This document shows, one piece after another, positions 22,639 to 36,288 of a stretch of DNA of 64,000 nucleotides. The position numbers were made by a program, and so were the translations under genes. Numbering within the stretch: the first letter of the stretch is position 1; each line of letters opens with the position of its first letter. The notes under the pieces were generated by a model that searched no databases, was not told where the DNA came from, and saw only the letters and a program-made list of their open reading frames with translations. This DNA is from Rotaria macrura (taxonomy: Eukaryota > Rotifera > Eurotatoria > Philodinida > Philodinidae), in assembly GCA_900239685.1 (NCBI GenBank), contig OENT01000367.1, forward strand, positions 1-64,000. The letters run 5' to 3'.

Positions 22639-24294
22639 ATGCCTCCACCACAATCACGATTATCAAATAAAAATAGTTCATCATCATCTAAATTCTCAAC
22701 ACGATTCAAATTACAATTACAGCAATGTCTAAGTTTATCATTCTACAAGGACCTTGCTATAAATCCAAATAAATCCAGTTTTATAATGATTAGTCTTTTA
22801 ATCATGGAAATTTTTTTGAATATTTTTATTATTAAAAGTACGAACTACACTGAAATAGATTGGCAAGCCTATATGCAAGAAGTTGAAGGCGTCGTTAATG
22901 GTACATATGATTATTATGAATTAAAAGGCGATACTGGACCTCTTGTGTAAGTTTAACGTTTACGTTTGAAAAGGAAAATCACAGATGAACATTTTTGCCT
23001 TTGTTTGTCGTAGATATCCAGCTGGCTTCGTTTATGTTTATTTGATATTTTATTACATAACTAATTTCGGTCAAAATATTCGTCTTGCACAATATCTTTT
23101 TGCATGCCTTTATTTAATAATGATTTCTGCAGTTTTCTATATCTATTTTCGGAATGCCAAGGTTAATTGGTTTCTTGAACTCATGACATGTTAAATTTAT
23201 ATTGTATTTTTTATAGGTTCCACCATATGCATATGTATTTATGTGCTTATTAGCATATCGTATTCATTCAATCTTTGTTCTTCGACTTTTTAATGATCCT
23301 ATTGCAATGACATTTTTATATATTTCAATAGTTTTTCTTCTTCGTCGACAATGGACAATCGCTTGTATTCTTTACAGGTACGATAAATTAACGTGCTCGT
23401 GTTCATTAGTAGTTTAGTGTTCATTCGTAGTTTGGCCGTATCAATTAAAATGAATATTCTATTAATGGCACCTGGACTATTCTTTATTCTACTCCTTTCA
23501 GTAGGACTTAGTCAAACATTTAAATATATATTTTATTGTGGTTTATTACAAGTAAACGTGAATATTTTCATTTGGCTTTCGATTTTAATATTATAATTCT
23601 AGCTGATATTTGCAATACCATTTCTTCTATCGAATCCTATTGCTTATATTGCTCGTTCATTTGATCTTGGCCGTCAATTTTTCTATATATGGACTGTCAA
23701 TTGGCGTTTAATACCAGAACATATATTTCTTAATCGGTATTTTCATTTAAGTTTATTACTGTTACATATATTTATATTGTTGTATGTTTGTCGTTATCAA
23801 TGGTTAAAGTAAGTTTCAATGAAATGAAAAACTAAAGAAAATCACCTCTCATTGTTTATCCATATATATATATATATATAGAAATATAAACACATGTAGT
23901 GAACTTGTTAATTATCATAAGAATTATGTTCTATCTGATGATACAATCATAACATTTATGTTCTATTCAAATTTTATTGGCATTTGTTTTTGTCGTTCAC
24001 TTCATTATCAATTTTATGTTTGGTATTATCATATGTTATATCATTTACTATGGTGTACTAACTCCAAAGATATTGTTAAGTAAGTTGCATTTATCATGGA
24101 AAGTTAATTTAATGATTTACTATTTTTTCAGCCTTTTAATACTTGGCTTGATTGAATTATCATGGAATACATATCCATCAACATTTCTGAGTAGTTTAAT
24201 TTTACATGTCTGTCATGGATACATACTTATCAGACTTCTACGGTCACTTACAATACAATTGAATGTTAAGAAAATAGAAAAAAAAATGAAATAA
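22639..24294 (+). CDS. ALG3: ALG3, dolichyl-P-Man alpha-1,3-mannosyltransferase
   Basis: ER multi-pass GT-C family enzyme that adds the first lumenal mannose from dolichyl-phosphate mannose to Man5GlcNAc2-PP-dolichol during N-glycan precursor assembly. Model: 22639-22946, 23014-23161, 23217-23377, 23431-23551, 23603-23808, 23882-24079, 24132-24294; 434 aa, near the usual animal length of about 440. Family-diagnostic motifs: the IDW(Q)AYM...EGV segment (residues 73-85) with the acidic residues of the first lumenal loop, GDTGPLVYPAGF (about 97-108), [11 protein letters not shown] (169-179), [13 protein letters not shown] and ELSWNTYPS (389-397). About ten hydrophobic membrane segments. The short N-terminal Ser-rich cytosolic tail is typical. 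Intron 5 ends in a (TA)n run that directly abuts the AG. Confidence 0.95.
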
Positions 24295-24323
24295 TGTCAG
24301 ATATCTGACTCAACAATAACATA

Positions 24324-24329
24324 AATAAA
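24324..24329 (+). terminator. AATAAA polyadenylation signal of ALG3
   Basis: AATAAA 30 nt after the stop, followed within about 20 nt by a GTGTC and T-rich downstream element. Confidence 0.6.
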
Positions 24330-26299
24330 GAATACAATGTGTCTTTTTTTTGTTTGCTTGCCTCAACCGGTTAACTAGAATAAACGACATGCCTCATCTT
24401 TCTTTGTTACTTCATTGAAGTGCCCACGTTTTTATTTCATTGCCATGGATATATATTCTCAAAGACACGTATGGTTTTGCTGACTAGAGTTAATAATAAT
24501 AGAATATATCTAGGTTTTATCTCATGTGATGACAGCTAATCCATTAGCTAGGTTATTATAAATGATGAGACAAAATGAAAAATAATAAATTAGTTTTCAT
24601 TTCTATAGACATACGATGTTTTTCTCTAGTTTGTACAGTTGTGAAAGTATAGAATGTAGTTGCATTATAAATAGCAATAAAATAATCTACCGTGCAATGT
24701 TAAGATTTTTACTGTGAAAAATTTTCGAAGAAACTTTGACATTGATTTATTGTCTTTGGCAATGAATAAATTTCTTGAACTAATTCCATTGTCTTTTTCT
24801 CCTAGGACATGGACAATTCTTTTCATGAGAAAAATTATCTCTACATTCAATATCCATCCTAACGAGCATAGCTATCAGTAAAATAATGTAATAGATTATC
24901 TTGGCACTATATCTAAAAATGTCTAGACACGAAAAGAAAGGATTCATAGTTTCTTTCTTCATAATCTCAAGATAATTTCATCGACAATCAGTAGCTCATT
25001 TTCATTCAAGTGAGTCTAAGTACCTTTACGTACTCAAATACACAGATGCACGTATATATATATATATAACCAATTTAATAGTAATATGTAAAATCTATTC
25101 TAGATGTGTTTTTTAAAAATATAGTAACGGATGATGGCCAAATAATCAAACAAGCCAAAATTTTACGCACAACTTCTACATGGTACTAGATGTTTTGTTA
25201 TTTGAATAATGTTGTCGAACTATCTTAGCATTTGTATATGTATACATATTTCTTAGGTAACCTTCTGATGTCATTACATTCCTGACATCACAGAAAATGG
25301 TCCAAACAGTTAATTAAACATCATAGACGATAGTTTGATTAACTTATTAAGTATTAAGAGAATTAAATCTTGAAATTTTTGATAGGTAAAATGAATGAAA
25401 GCTTTGAGAAACAAAAAAACTATTGATTCCAGATCTCGAATATATTATATATAGGTCAACATTGTATAAATTAGGTGTAATCATGACAGCTTCCATTATT
25501 AGAGAAAAAAAATGTACATTTCATCATCTATTCTATCTATTACGAACAGTAAGAAAGATCAGATTACGAAAAAAAACAGAAAAATGAATGTTTGATTACT
25601 GTAACCATTTCATATCTAAAAGTAATTCAGTATTACTTTTTTGTTTATTTTTTCCATTACGCCACTACTCAATGTGTTCTTTCTCTCTCTTTCTACTCTC
25701 AACGTTGATTCAACGAGGCGTAACTTTTCTCCCATTCTCTGTCTGTCCCAATTTTTTGTACGCGTATTTCTCATTCTTTTGCCATCTATATCCAATCGAA
25801 GAAAATGTTATAAGCTCGTCAAGGCCTACAATGAATAACAGACAATTGGTCTAATATACCAAACGCAAAAGTTCTACGATGCATCGAATAGAAAAATAAC
25901 AATTTGTTCTGATGAAACGCTTCTCTCATCGATCTATCAGCTTTCATCGTGGAACGGTCGAAATCTCTCATATGAATATAAGACAAAAAAAAACTATTCC
26001 AGGCTACGTTATTTATTTATTTTTTTTGCTCGAGAGAAATAATCAAGCGCTTTCCAATGTAACTTATATTTCTCTGAAGCCTTCAAAATAGTTCGCTTAT
26101 ATCTTGCCACCATATGTTAGACAATATTGGTTTATACTAGAATAAATATATATTTCCATATGTACATAAATGCGAAGGTATACTACTGTTTTAGATACAT
26201 CGATAATGGCATAAGAAACATTTTATGTTCATGTTAAGCATCTCTAGAGACTATCTTAATCACTATTTTTAGATGAATTAATATCATTTTTTGGTTTTT
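24330..26299. other. intergenic, nothing recognised
   Basis: AT-rich spacer between ALG3 and the golgin gene, with a (TA) run at 25054-25069. Overlapping plus-strand frames at 25588-25854 are T-rich and look random. Confidence 0.4.
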
Positions 26300-26320
26300 T
26301 TTTGTGTTTTGATTTATAAG
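26300..26320 (+). promoter_or_regulatory. 3' splice acceptor just upstream of golgin start
   Basis: A T-rich stretch ends in ATAAG at 26320, 16 nt before the ATG at 26337. It is comparable to acceptors used inside the gene, and compatible with trans-splicing or a 5' UTR intron. Confidence 0.35.
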
Positions 26321-26336
26321 AATAAGAATAATAACA

Positions 26337-29300
26337 ATGACTGACGCAGTAACATCCGATGGGAAAACAACAAGTGATGAAAAATTATCGGGACTTGAAA
26401 AAGTTTGTATGAAAGATCTTATTCCTTACATAGAACTTAGACTGATTTCATATTTAGTTGGATTCTATGTCAAAAGAAGAACTAATTAAAATAGTTAAAA
26501 CTCAAATTTTACAGAAAAAAAAATTTGAAAGCAAAATAAATGAATTAACAACATCGAATATAAACTTCAGTCAACTTGAAGAGGTAATTTAGAATTTACT
26601 GAGTTGGATCCGTTTTTAGAATAAAACTTGTTTTCAGCAACTACGACAACAAATTAATGAAGAACAATCGAAATATTCTACGTTGACAATCGATTTCGAT
26701 CAGAATAGAATTCATCAATTGAAAATCGAAGAAGAACTTAGCGTGGGTTTTGCTTTTCTGACACACTTTTTGCATAGTTCGTTTTTCATCATTGTAGGTC
26801 ACGCGTCAATCATTAGAATCGTTTCGATTGGAAAATGAAACATTGAAGACTTCATGTCAAAATTTAAAAGATGAAATATCAGTAAATATATATATATATA
26901 TTAGTATTTATTAAATGTGAAAGAAGTCAATATCCATTAGAGTAATCCAGCATAGGCACAGCTGGGTAGGAGATTTGAGTCACTTTTCTTATCGTATATT
27001 CCATATAGCACGAGACAGCCTCGTGGTACCCATTTGTATTTTTAGTGCGTTTGAAATGACATTCCAAACTGAGATAACTGTTTTCGAATTTTAAGTTTTT
27101 ATATGAACATGCATGAAAGCACATACATAAATAGATGATTATAATCCAAAAAAGAAAATTAACTAAAATACTAGTTCAATCTGATATTCTTTTATCGAAT
27201 ATGAAACATAGCAATAGTATAACATGCAATCCAACAGAGGCTTTCCAAAATGTATTCAAGGGCTATAGATAGAATACCTCATGACAATGTCATGCGATTC
27301 CAATACACCTGGAGCAAGATTTCTTTTTGGGATTATCGAAAAGTTCGAAAATTCATGTACTCGATTCTTGTGAAAAGATTGAAAAATAAAATAAATGAAA
27401 ACTCGCTTTTTGTCATCAACACTGTTGAACTTATCTTTGTTTAATTGGTTTCGTGCTCTATACTTTTTATATTTCGACCATAGTAGAAGCAACTTAACTG
27501 TCACATTTATTCTTGTGTATTCGCATAGTTGACTATTTCGTACTATTTTCTAGAATCTTCAAAGAACACTGACAACAATAAATTCAACACTTGTCAATGA
27601 AACACAAAAATCTTCATCGAATTCAGAACTTTTATCACAATTTATCTCAACAACGATCGATCATTTAAACCTACCAATATCAATATCGAATATAATTGAT
27701 GACAAACTTTTTCAACAATATAAAAATGAATTAGATCAGAAGCAAGATAATGTGAAACAACTCTTTGAACATATGGAAGAAGAAAAGCTTCATTTACAAC
27801 AACGTATTGAAGATTTAGAATTTTTAAATGAAGAAATCAAATTAGAAGTCGATGATTTGAGATCAAAATCGATAAATTATCAAGAATATAAACAATCAAT
27901 GGAGAAAGAAATTGATAGTTATCGTCGACAAATTGAAGATTTCGAAGAACAATTTCTTGAAGTACAACGTGAAAGTCATCATAATAGTTTATTAATAAAT
28001 GAAAAATCTTCATCACAATCACCAATAGTAATATTAAATCATAACAATGAAAATACAGACGACGATGCCATTTCTCATTGTATGGATTATATTCTCAATC
28101 AAATTGATAATCAAAAGCAACATCTATCAAAAGCATCATCAACATCATCTTTACTTCTATCATCGGATATTCCAACACTATTACATTCTATTGGTATAGC
28201 AAATTGTACAGATGAAGATTTTTCTGTACCATTAGATTTTGAAAGTGTACTTCGCTTATGTACATTATTAACTGAGCGATGTCGAGTTTTACAATATATT
28301 TTACTTAAAAATAATGATGTATCGATAAATCCATTAATAGATATTGATTATTATAAAGATTGCGTTTTATTTAGTCAACATGATAACTATCAACAATGTA
28401 AAATATTAATTCATAGACAAGATCATATTGCATTAGATACACTATTTGAACGAATTTATCTGGCAATGAATCAAACGATTCGATCGAATGATTGGTACAT
28501 AATTATTGAAAAACCAATAACACAGGTAGATGACGAAAAATGTTTTACTTGTTTCGCATAACTTTCGAATATGAAAACATACAATGAAATGATTCCTATC
28601 GAAATCGTATCAATAGTATGAAACAAACTTTGAGAAATTCGACTTCTCATGTTATATCGACAAAGTTCTAACAATAGAACATCATGAAATTGAATAGTTT
28701 TTGTTTTTCGTCTATTTTGAACGTTATTTCTATTTCGTTTTTTCATGAACACAAGTAAATCCACGTAGATAAATTTCTTTTAATACTATGAAAATGAATT
28801 ATACAATCTACTCAATAACAGAGAAATCACTCGAAGTTCGTCGAGTACACACATAGCAAACATTTTGAATTCCAACGTCCATCATGGCAGCCACACAAGC
28901 GAACACATTTTTTCTCATAAATCATTCCATCGTTTTACATGAAACTTTGAGATCAACGACATGTAAAGTATCGCTTGCTATGAAATAGAACCATAAAAAG
29001 AAACTTGTTTGCTTTCGTGTACTGTTGATGTCAGTAAAATTTTTGCTAGAAACTTACTACTCCTAATATATTTAAGATTAGGCAAAATAATGACTAATCC
29101 GACATTTCAGATTGTCATTAAAATCTGTAACAAGATTGTTCATTAATGCTTAACTTTTAAGTAATTAAGCTGTATATATCCTTCAGATATAATAACATAT
29201 ATCTTCCATTGGTCAAGGTCTTCGACGTATTAAAGAGTAAACAATTAAATATACGTATATACCAAACGTGTCCTTTTCACATGTATTCAGTCATCGTACA

Positions 29301-32300
29301 ATTGACAATTTCTTTCCTTTATGATACGTAACAACTTTTACATTGAAAAAATAAGATGTATTGACAATTGCCTGTTGATGTTAAAATTCTCATAGTTAAA
29401 TAATAATATTGATGTAAGTATTTATAGTTCTCTAGTGTGAGAACATAGATACCAAGCTAATGTGTTAAAAGACGAATTCATTCATAGATTAAACATCATC
29501 ATGGTATCTCACTAATACTAATGTGACTGTAGTTTGATCATAAAAAAACAAGTTTAATGTATGATCGTTATAAAAATTATTGTATTTCAAATCAACGATG
29601 ACTTTCATGTTTTTCTTTGGTCTATCTGTAGAAAATTTCTTCAACAATTCGATTACAATTCGATGATTTTAAATTTGTACCCGAAGAAGTTGAAAAGAAT
29701 CTTATTCATTTACGTTCTGAATTCGAAAAACTATTGAAAGAAAATGAAGAACAACAAAATAAAATATCTCAACTTGAAAACACTCTCTATTCAAATAAAA
29801 CATTTGCACAACTAAAAGAACATCAAACACAATTAGAACAACAACTTTCTAAGCAATGTGAAAAAACGATTGAATTAGAAAATATTCTTAAAGAAAATAT
29901 AGGTTTGTATTTAATTCAAATAGATAAGAAAACAATAAAAGATACGTTCGTTTGTTGTTTTTTTTTGTTTTTAATTAAGCAGATAAAATCAAATTCGATC
30001 AAGTCAAGGAAATCGAACATTCCTATAATGAACTTCAAGAAAAATATTGTATTGCTGTACAAATAGAAGAACAATTAAAACAACTAAATCAAAATCTCAA
30101 TGAAAAAGATCTGGAATTAAAACGACAAAATGAATTATTTCAAAAATTTAAAATTGATTATGATCATCAACATACGCATTTAATAGAACGTGACGAAAAT
30201 ATTCGTTTACTTAAGAATGCACTAGAACAGAATGAAAAATCAAAAGAAAATCTTATTGAAAAATATCAAAATCAAATAAATCAATTTCGTTGTGATTTAG
30301 AACAACAAAAACTACTTTTAATAAATGCAACTCAAGATCAAGATGAATTCTATTTATTAAAATCAAAACAACAAAATGAACTTACCGATTTAGTACATAC
30401 GAAAATGAATGAAAATAAACAATTACTTGAAAGAAATCAACAATTACAGAATGATTTGAAACAAAAAAATAAACAAATAGATGATTATGAAAAAAAATTC
30501 AATTCATTAAAGATCGAATATGATAGATTTCACATCAAATTTCATGATATTCAAGAAGAAAAAGATAAATTAGCACATGAAAACAATTTATTAATAGATG
30601 CAATATCAAATTTAGAAAAAGAAAAAGTCGAGTTAATTGAAGTAAAATTCACTTGAAGGCAAATTTTGTCATGTTTTTTTTTCTTATTTTAATTTTATTA
30701 GAATGTTAACGATTTAGAACACCGATTGGAAGTTAATGTTCAATTAGTTGATCGAGACAAAATTACGTTACAACATGTACGTATGAAGTTCTATCTCGTT
30801 ATCTGACTATGATAGATGCAGAAAAGTTATACTATCGAACAAACGAACACGGAAGGAAACAGTAGAAAAACGTTCGAAGTATAGAAGAGTGATCCGTTAA
30901 ATCGTCTAGTTTTTCCGGTAACGTTTCCAATTGATCTAATGCATCATGAATGCATTACTAGTCATACATTTGCAAACTCGAAGTGCCTGTTTGAACTAAT
31001 TTCTTTTTTTTTTTGAGTTAAGTAAAACATATCAAATATTAAACATTGATAATATGTGTACTAAAATGAGTACAGATTTTCATTGAGTTCAAGTATAATC
31101 AAGATACATAAGAATCCGTTAATATTTGTTCCAATTCAAATCCATTGAAACAGAAATGTCAAGTCACCATAATATCAAATGATTGTTTCATTTTTAAAAT
31201 GCTTTCTTACGTAGACAAAGAATTGCATTGAACCGTATTAAGTATGTCGAACGAGAAGTTTACTTGTTCGAGTTTTTTTTTATTTTGAAGTGTACATACC
31301 AGGTGTAGGTGTAGTTGCCGTCAAATGTTTACGAGCGAAGAAAAGGCTTCCGGCAGCTTTTAAACCGTTATGAGACTGCATAGTCAATGTGCTTCAGTCA
31401 CATTTTTTTCAGTCGATCTCTTGTCGCTTACCCGCCGGATTTCCAGTTTCATGTACAGGTTTTGACGTGTGTTAGTAAATTTATCTCAGTGAGAACACAA
31501 ATCTATTTTATTAATAATTATACTCAAGGATACTATGATACCATAGAATTAAGAGAATATTAAAATCTTTGTTGCTCTTGAATCTCATGTATGCTCATAA
31601 AATTTGATCGTTTACATTTGTAAACAAAGCATAGAATTCTTTGTCGAGTAGCAGATATAATCTCACTTCCTCAAATAGAAAAAAAAATTCGACATTAAAC
31701 CACTTAATTGTGAGATTGTTTCCTATTATAAACTGATATTTCTCATTAAATAGTGTTAGGTACAAAAATCGTTTACTACTAGTACAATCGATTTCGTTAA
31801 AGAAATTTGTACAACATCAATATATGTGTATCATACCATAGTCGAAATAATACAATGTTCTCTTACATCTAGATTTTCTTTTTCATTAGATACTTCATAT
31901 TTTCATTTCGAACATGACTGAATTATAAACTTGAAATAATTTAGACGATTGATAATCTCAAACATCAGTTAGAACTAAATAATATTTGTGTTCAAGACGT
32001 TCAACTGAAGCAAACAGTTAATCGTAATGAACAGAATAAAAAAATTAATATGGATGATTATCATCAATCAGGATTAGAAACAATATCGAAAGAAAATGTA
32101 ACACACCATCTAACTTCTCATGATTCAATGGATCCAATTAAAAAGTCCACGTCTGATTCAAATGAAAACATTCAAGTACGAGTTTACCTAGATTCCTATG
32201 ATTTTAATTATTGATTTTTCTCATCACGTAGGAATTAAAAGAAAAATATCACAAAATGAAAATTCTATTAACACGTCTGAAAAAAGAATTACAAGAAAAA

Positions 32301-35300
32301 AATCAACATCAACCAAAGCAAAGTGTAATCGATCTTGAACTAGCTGATTACGAAAAAACAATAGCAGATTTGAAGAATGATTTAATCAACAAACAAAAAG
32401 AAATTCAAGAATTAAATGATGAATTATCTAATAGTACAAATAAATATAATTGTCTTAAACTTGAAAATAAAAATTTAGAAAAACAAAATCTACAAACGGA
32501 AGAACGCGCAAACAAGTTCAAAGCACTATTAGATATTGCAAAAAAAGAATTACAACATGCAAAAGATCTTGAATTACAACGACAATATAATGATGATCAT
32601 ACACGAGTGTTAATCGAGAAATTACAAACTGATTTTGATAGTAATAAAATTTCATTAAATCAACTACAACTCGAAAAACAACAATTGTTAGGTAGTTTAA
32701 TCGGGTTTTTCTTATTCTATGATCGAACATTGAAATGTAAAATAACATTTAGAACAATTCACTAATCATAATGAAACAAGTCAACGAACTATTAATCAAT
32801 TAGAACAAAATCTACGCATCGCTAAACATGATTTAGATATTGTCAAACAAGATTAGTAAGTATCAATGAGTTATATATGTTTATTATATTATTTCTTTTC
32901 ATATTATAGTGAAACACTTCAAGATGATTTTAATAGTTATAAAGTAAGAAATCACTTCTATTTTTCTAAATACTAACCAAATAAAGTTATCAGAGTTTTC
33001 ATGATGGGAAACAATAGAGTTCGAGGGCGGGTAACCTAATTTTGAGGCGTGAGAATTTATTTTGAATCAATTGACAACATGTGGAAAATAGTTTGATTCT
33101 AGTTAACGATGATGTTCAATCGATAAAACACTTTCAAATCTAGACTATGATTTACATAGACCTATGTGAACTTTGAGTTCGAACTCTCACATTACTAGTA
33201 CGAGCAAAATATTAATCTTATAGTATTATTTTTAAGGAATACTCTAATGTCAAAAAGCATGTTTTTAGAATTTTCATATACAAATTTTTGCAATAAGATT
33301 TTTCTATTATGTGAGTCGATTTAATGTGAATATTCGATACTTTTTTAACTTCATCATGTTCCTGGCATTTGAGTATCAAAACTATTTGTTTATTCTTTCG
33401 ATCCTAAACAAAAACAACTTCTACCCACGCTTGTAACTTCCTGTTGAAGTAACGACAAGATCTTAAATATTCAAAATAAGTTTGATAAACTAACGTACGA
33501 CGCATTATCCTGTAATATTTGAAAATCTCAAATCGAAAAGATGTTTTCTTTTTTAAAGCACACTCATTAGCTTACCAACGCGAGATGTAGTATTCTTGCA
33601 GTGAATATTTAGAACGAGGAATATGTTTCAGACTACTCATGGTCCATTTTAGGTTAACTTATGCAAATATTCTACACTCGAAAGCAATTCAATAACTTGA
33701 GGGTTTTCCTCGTAAGATAGAAAGTTGATCAAGATGAAAACGGAAAAGAATCTAAGCTGTGAAGCAAAAATGTTCGCGTTCGTTATATAATTCTGCCGCT
33801 ATCATTTTATCCATCGTTCGAACAATGCAAGACGAACTAGTCAACCAACGTGTAATCATATTAAAAGAAAAATCTATTCAAGTCGTTATCATTTATTATA
33901 CGCTCATCGATAGTATCTAATCTTAGAACTACTTAAAAATAATTCATCATGATCAAATTACTAGTTGTGTAACTTTTTCTTTGTATTCTATTTTTCATAC
34001 AACTAATGAACGGTTCGTTTCAAAAATCGATTTCTACTGAATGTAATAGCTATTCATCGAAGTCTATTCGAATATATAGTCAAAACTATCAACAAATAGG
34101 AATAATTTTCTAGGTAAATTTTCATTACATCAAAAGAGAGGAAGATCGAACGCCCGATTTACGTCTCTTATGATAAGTACTATTGCTAGAGTAGAAGCGA
34201 TTCTTGTTGAAAGATTTCTCTGAAAAGATGTATACTATGTTAGTCGATAGATAAATTTTAAAACAAAAATATATTCAATGTTTTCGAAACGAGTATCAAT
34301 GTACAGATTAAAAGAATTTCACTAAGAGCGTTAAGATTTAGGTTCGATCTCGAATCATCAATTGTTGAAACCGCACAGACTCGACATAGATAATAATTCG
34401 AACAAAAAAAGAATGCATAACCTGAATTCCGATTATAAAAGTATTTTCTTTGCCCTGAAAAATAGTTACATGCATGCGAACATCATGTATTTGTTGTTTT
34501 TCAAATTTAAAAATAATTTAGATTAGAGCCCAAAGTGTTCTTAAACAACAACAATTGAATCAACGCGAACGTATACCATCAGTAGCAGATAAACATAATG
34601 AATTAGAAGAAACAATTGACAAATTAAATGCAACTCTTCGTGATGCTAAGTAAGAAAAAAAACGAGATAGATATATTTTTAACAATTATCAATAAAAACA
34701 AACTCTATTTATTTTTTAAGTAAGAAAATTGAATTATTAATGTCAGAAAATGATACGTTACAAAAAGAACACGAGCGTCGTATTGACATGCAAGTTAAAT
34801 TAATTAATGAATTAAAAAAGCGAGAACAAGATCTTCGCAAACAAGTAACTATTTACATAAAAAAACAAACAGTTATTTGATAATTACCTTTGTATTGTTA
34901 ATACATTTCTTCTTTCTTATTCAAGTATAAAATGGATATTGATAATATCGAAAGTGAATATTTACAACGAATCAATGATAGTGATGATAAGTTAAAGAAT
35001 GCTATGCTTCACAACGATACCCTTTCAATAGCATATAAAGTAGAAAAATATTGAATATTGTTTAATTCAATTATGAATTGAGGATTTCTTTTTAGGAGCA
35101 AATTTCTGCAATGGAATCAGATCATAAACACTCAATATCAATTCTACGAAATGAACTAGATACAACCCGACAAGAAATGGAACAATTAAAAATTCGTATA
35201 GAATTATTACGGCAAACAGATATAAATAAAGAAACACTAACATCAACTGCTGATTCATCACAAATCGGTATAGAGACTTATTCTAATAGAGATGATGATA

Positions 35301-36288
35301 CCCTTGCATGCCGCGTTTCTGAACATCGACACGAAGAAGTAAACATTCGTTCTGTTTCATTCCTTGTCTATTTCTTCTAACAATTAATATTTCAAATAAT
35401 ATGAAGAGAAAATTGTTGTTTTTTCTGTAGCTTAAAGAGTATTCATTTTGCCGGAAATTACCCTAATCATGTTTTGTCTCAGAAGAATCGACAAAACTTG
35501 TGATATTTCATATAGAATGATCGAATAATATTTTACAATTGGCTCGTTATTGATCAGTGGTTTTCGCTGCATCGGCATATATGAAATTCTCCAGAGATGA
35601 ACATTTCATCTCGTTTACTTATTTTTTAATTATATCTTTCTCTTCAAACATTTGTCAAAATAATTTTAAATTATTTCAGGAGATGCAATCAACTGATACA
35701 AATGATCAGCCGTTAAACATAACTATCAAAACATTCGATAATATCTCTAATGGTGCTAGTAGTACTATTGGAAATACTACTACTACTACTACGAACAATA
35801 CTAGTATTCTATCATCACCAAACAATAAATTACGTGATAATACATTTCAGTCTATTGAATTAGAACGACAACGTTCAGAAGATGAATTAAGTAAAACAAA
35901 ATTACGTTTACTTGAAATGACAGAACTTTTAGATGAATCGGAATCAGAAAATGTGCGTTTAAATGAACAAGTTAAATTACTTAAAGATGAAATACGACGT
36001 ATTGAACGTAATATGGATCGTGCTGAATCAATATCGAATTTAGAATATTTAAAAAATATTATTTTAAAATTTTTTATTCTAAAATCTACCGATGAGCGTT
36101 TACAACTAATACCCGTACTTGTTACTATGCTCAAATTAAGTCCTGATGAACAAGCACAACTTGTTCGTATTGCGAATTTATCAACAACCATCGACGAGAA
36201 TTTAAGAAGTAATGAATCACCAACAACACAACCAGTGACTGATGATGTTAATTCACCTTCTTGGAGTTCTTATTTGAATATGTGGTGA
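26337..36288 (+). CDS. GCC2: GCC2/GCC185-type golgin with GRIP domain
   Basis: Long coiled-coil tether of the trans-Golgi network, recruited by Arl/Rab GTPases through its GRIP domain. Exons: 26337-26402, 26458-26583, 26638-26742, 26798-26881, 27554-28525, 29632-29902, 29983-30641, 30702-30776, 31945-32175, 32232-32691, 32753-32855, 32910-32943, 34522-34649, 34721-34844, 34926-35039, 35096-35338, 35680-36288; 1467 aa, all phases consistent. The N-terminus (residues 19-33, EKLDSMSKEELIKIV) matches the KLxxLxKEDLIKF motif of GCC2. Heptad-rich Gln/Glu/Lys coiled coil fills most of the length. The GRIP domain is about 1385-1432 (starts NLEYLKN with the conserved Tyr, then LSPDEQ), and the tail SSYLNMW resembles the SWxSYL end of GCC2. 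Exon 12 is a 34-nt microexon. Introns 4, 5, 8 and 12 are long (about 0.7-1.6 kb); intron 8 holds a possible antisense exon. Confidence 0.88.
31300..31381 (-). CDS. possible antisense first exon inside golgin intron 8
   Basis: On the minus strand, ATG at 31381 opens 27 codons (MQSHNGLKAAGSLFFARKHL at the start) and ends at a good GTATGT donor. The patch looks less AT-rich than the rest of the intron. After an acceptor-like TTAG near 30997, further coding-like sequence continues in the same phase, but it contains adjacent TAG and TAA codons, so a pseudogene fits better than an active gene. No family was recognised. Confidence 0.2.

Noticed and set aside
34335-34360. Possible tRNA T-loop-like GGTTCGATCTC in a golgin intron
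   Set aside because: No acceptor stem, D-loop or anticodon stem can be placed around it. I found no convincing tRNA or rRNA in the window.
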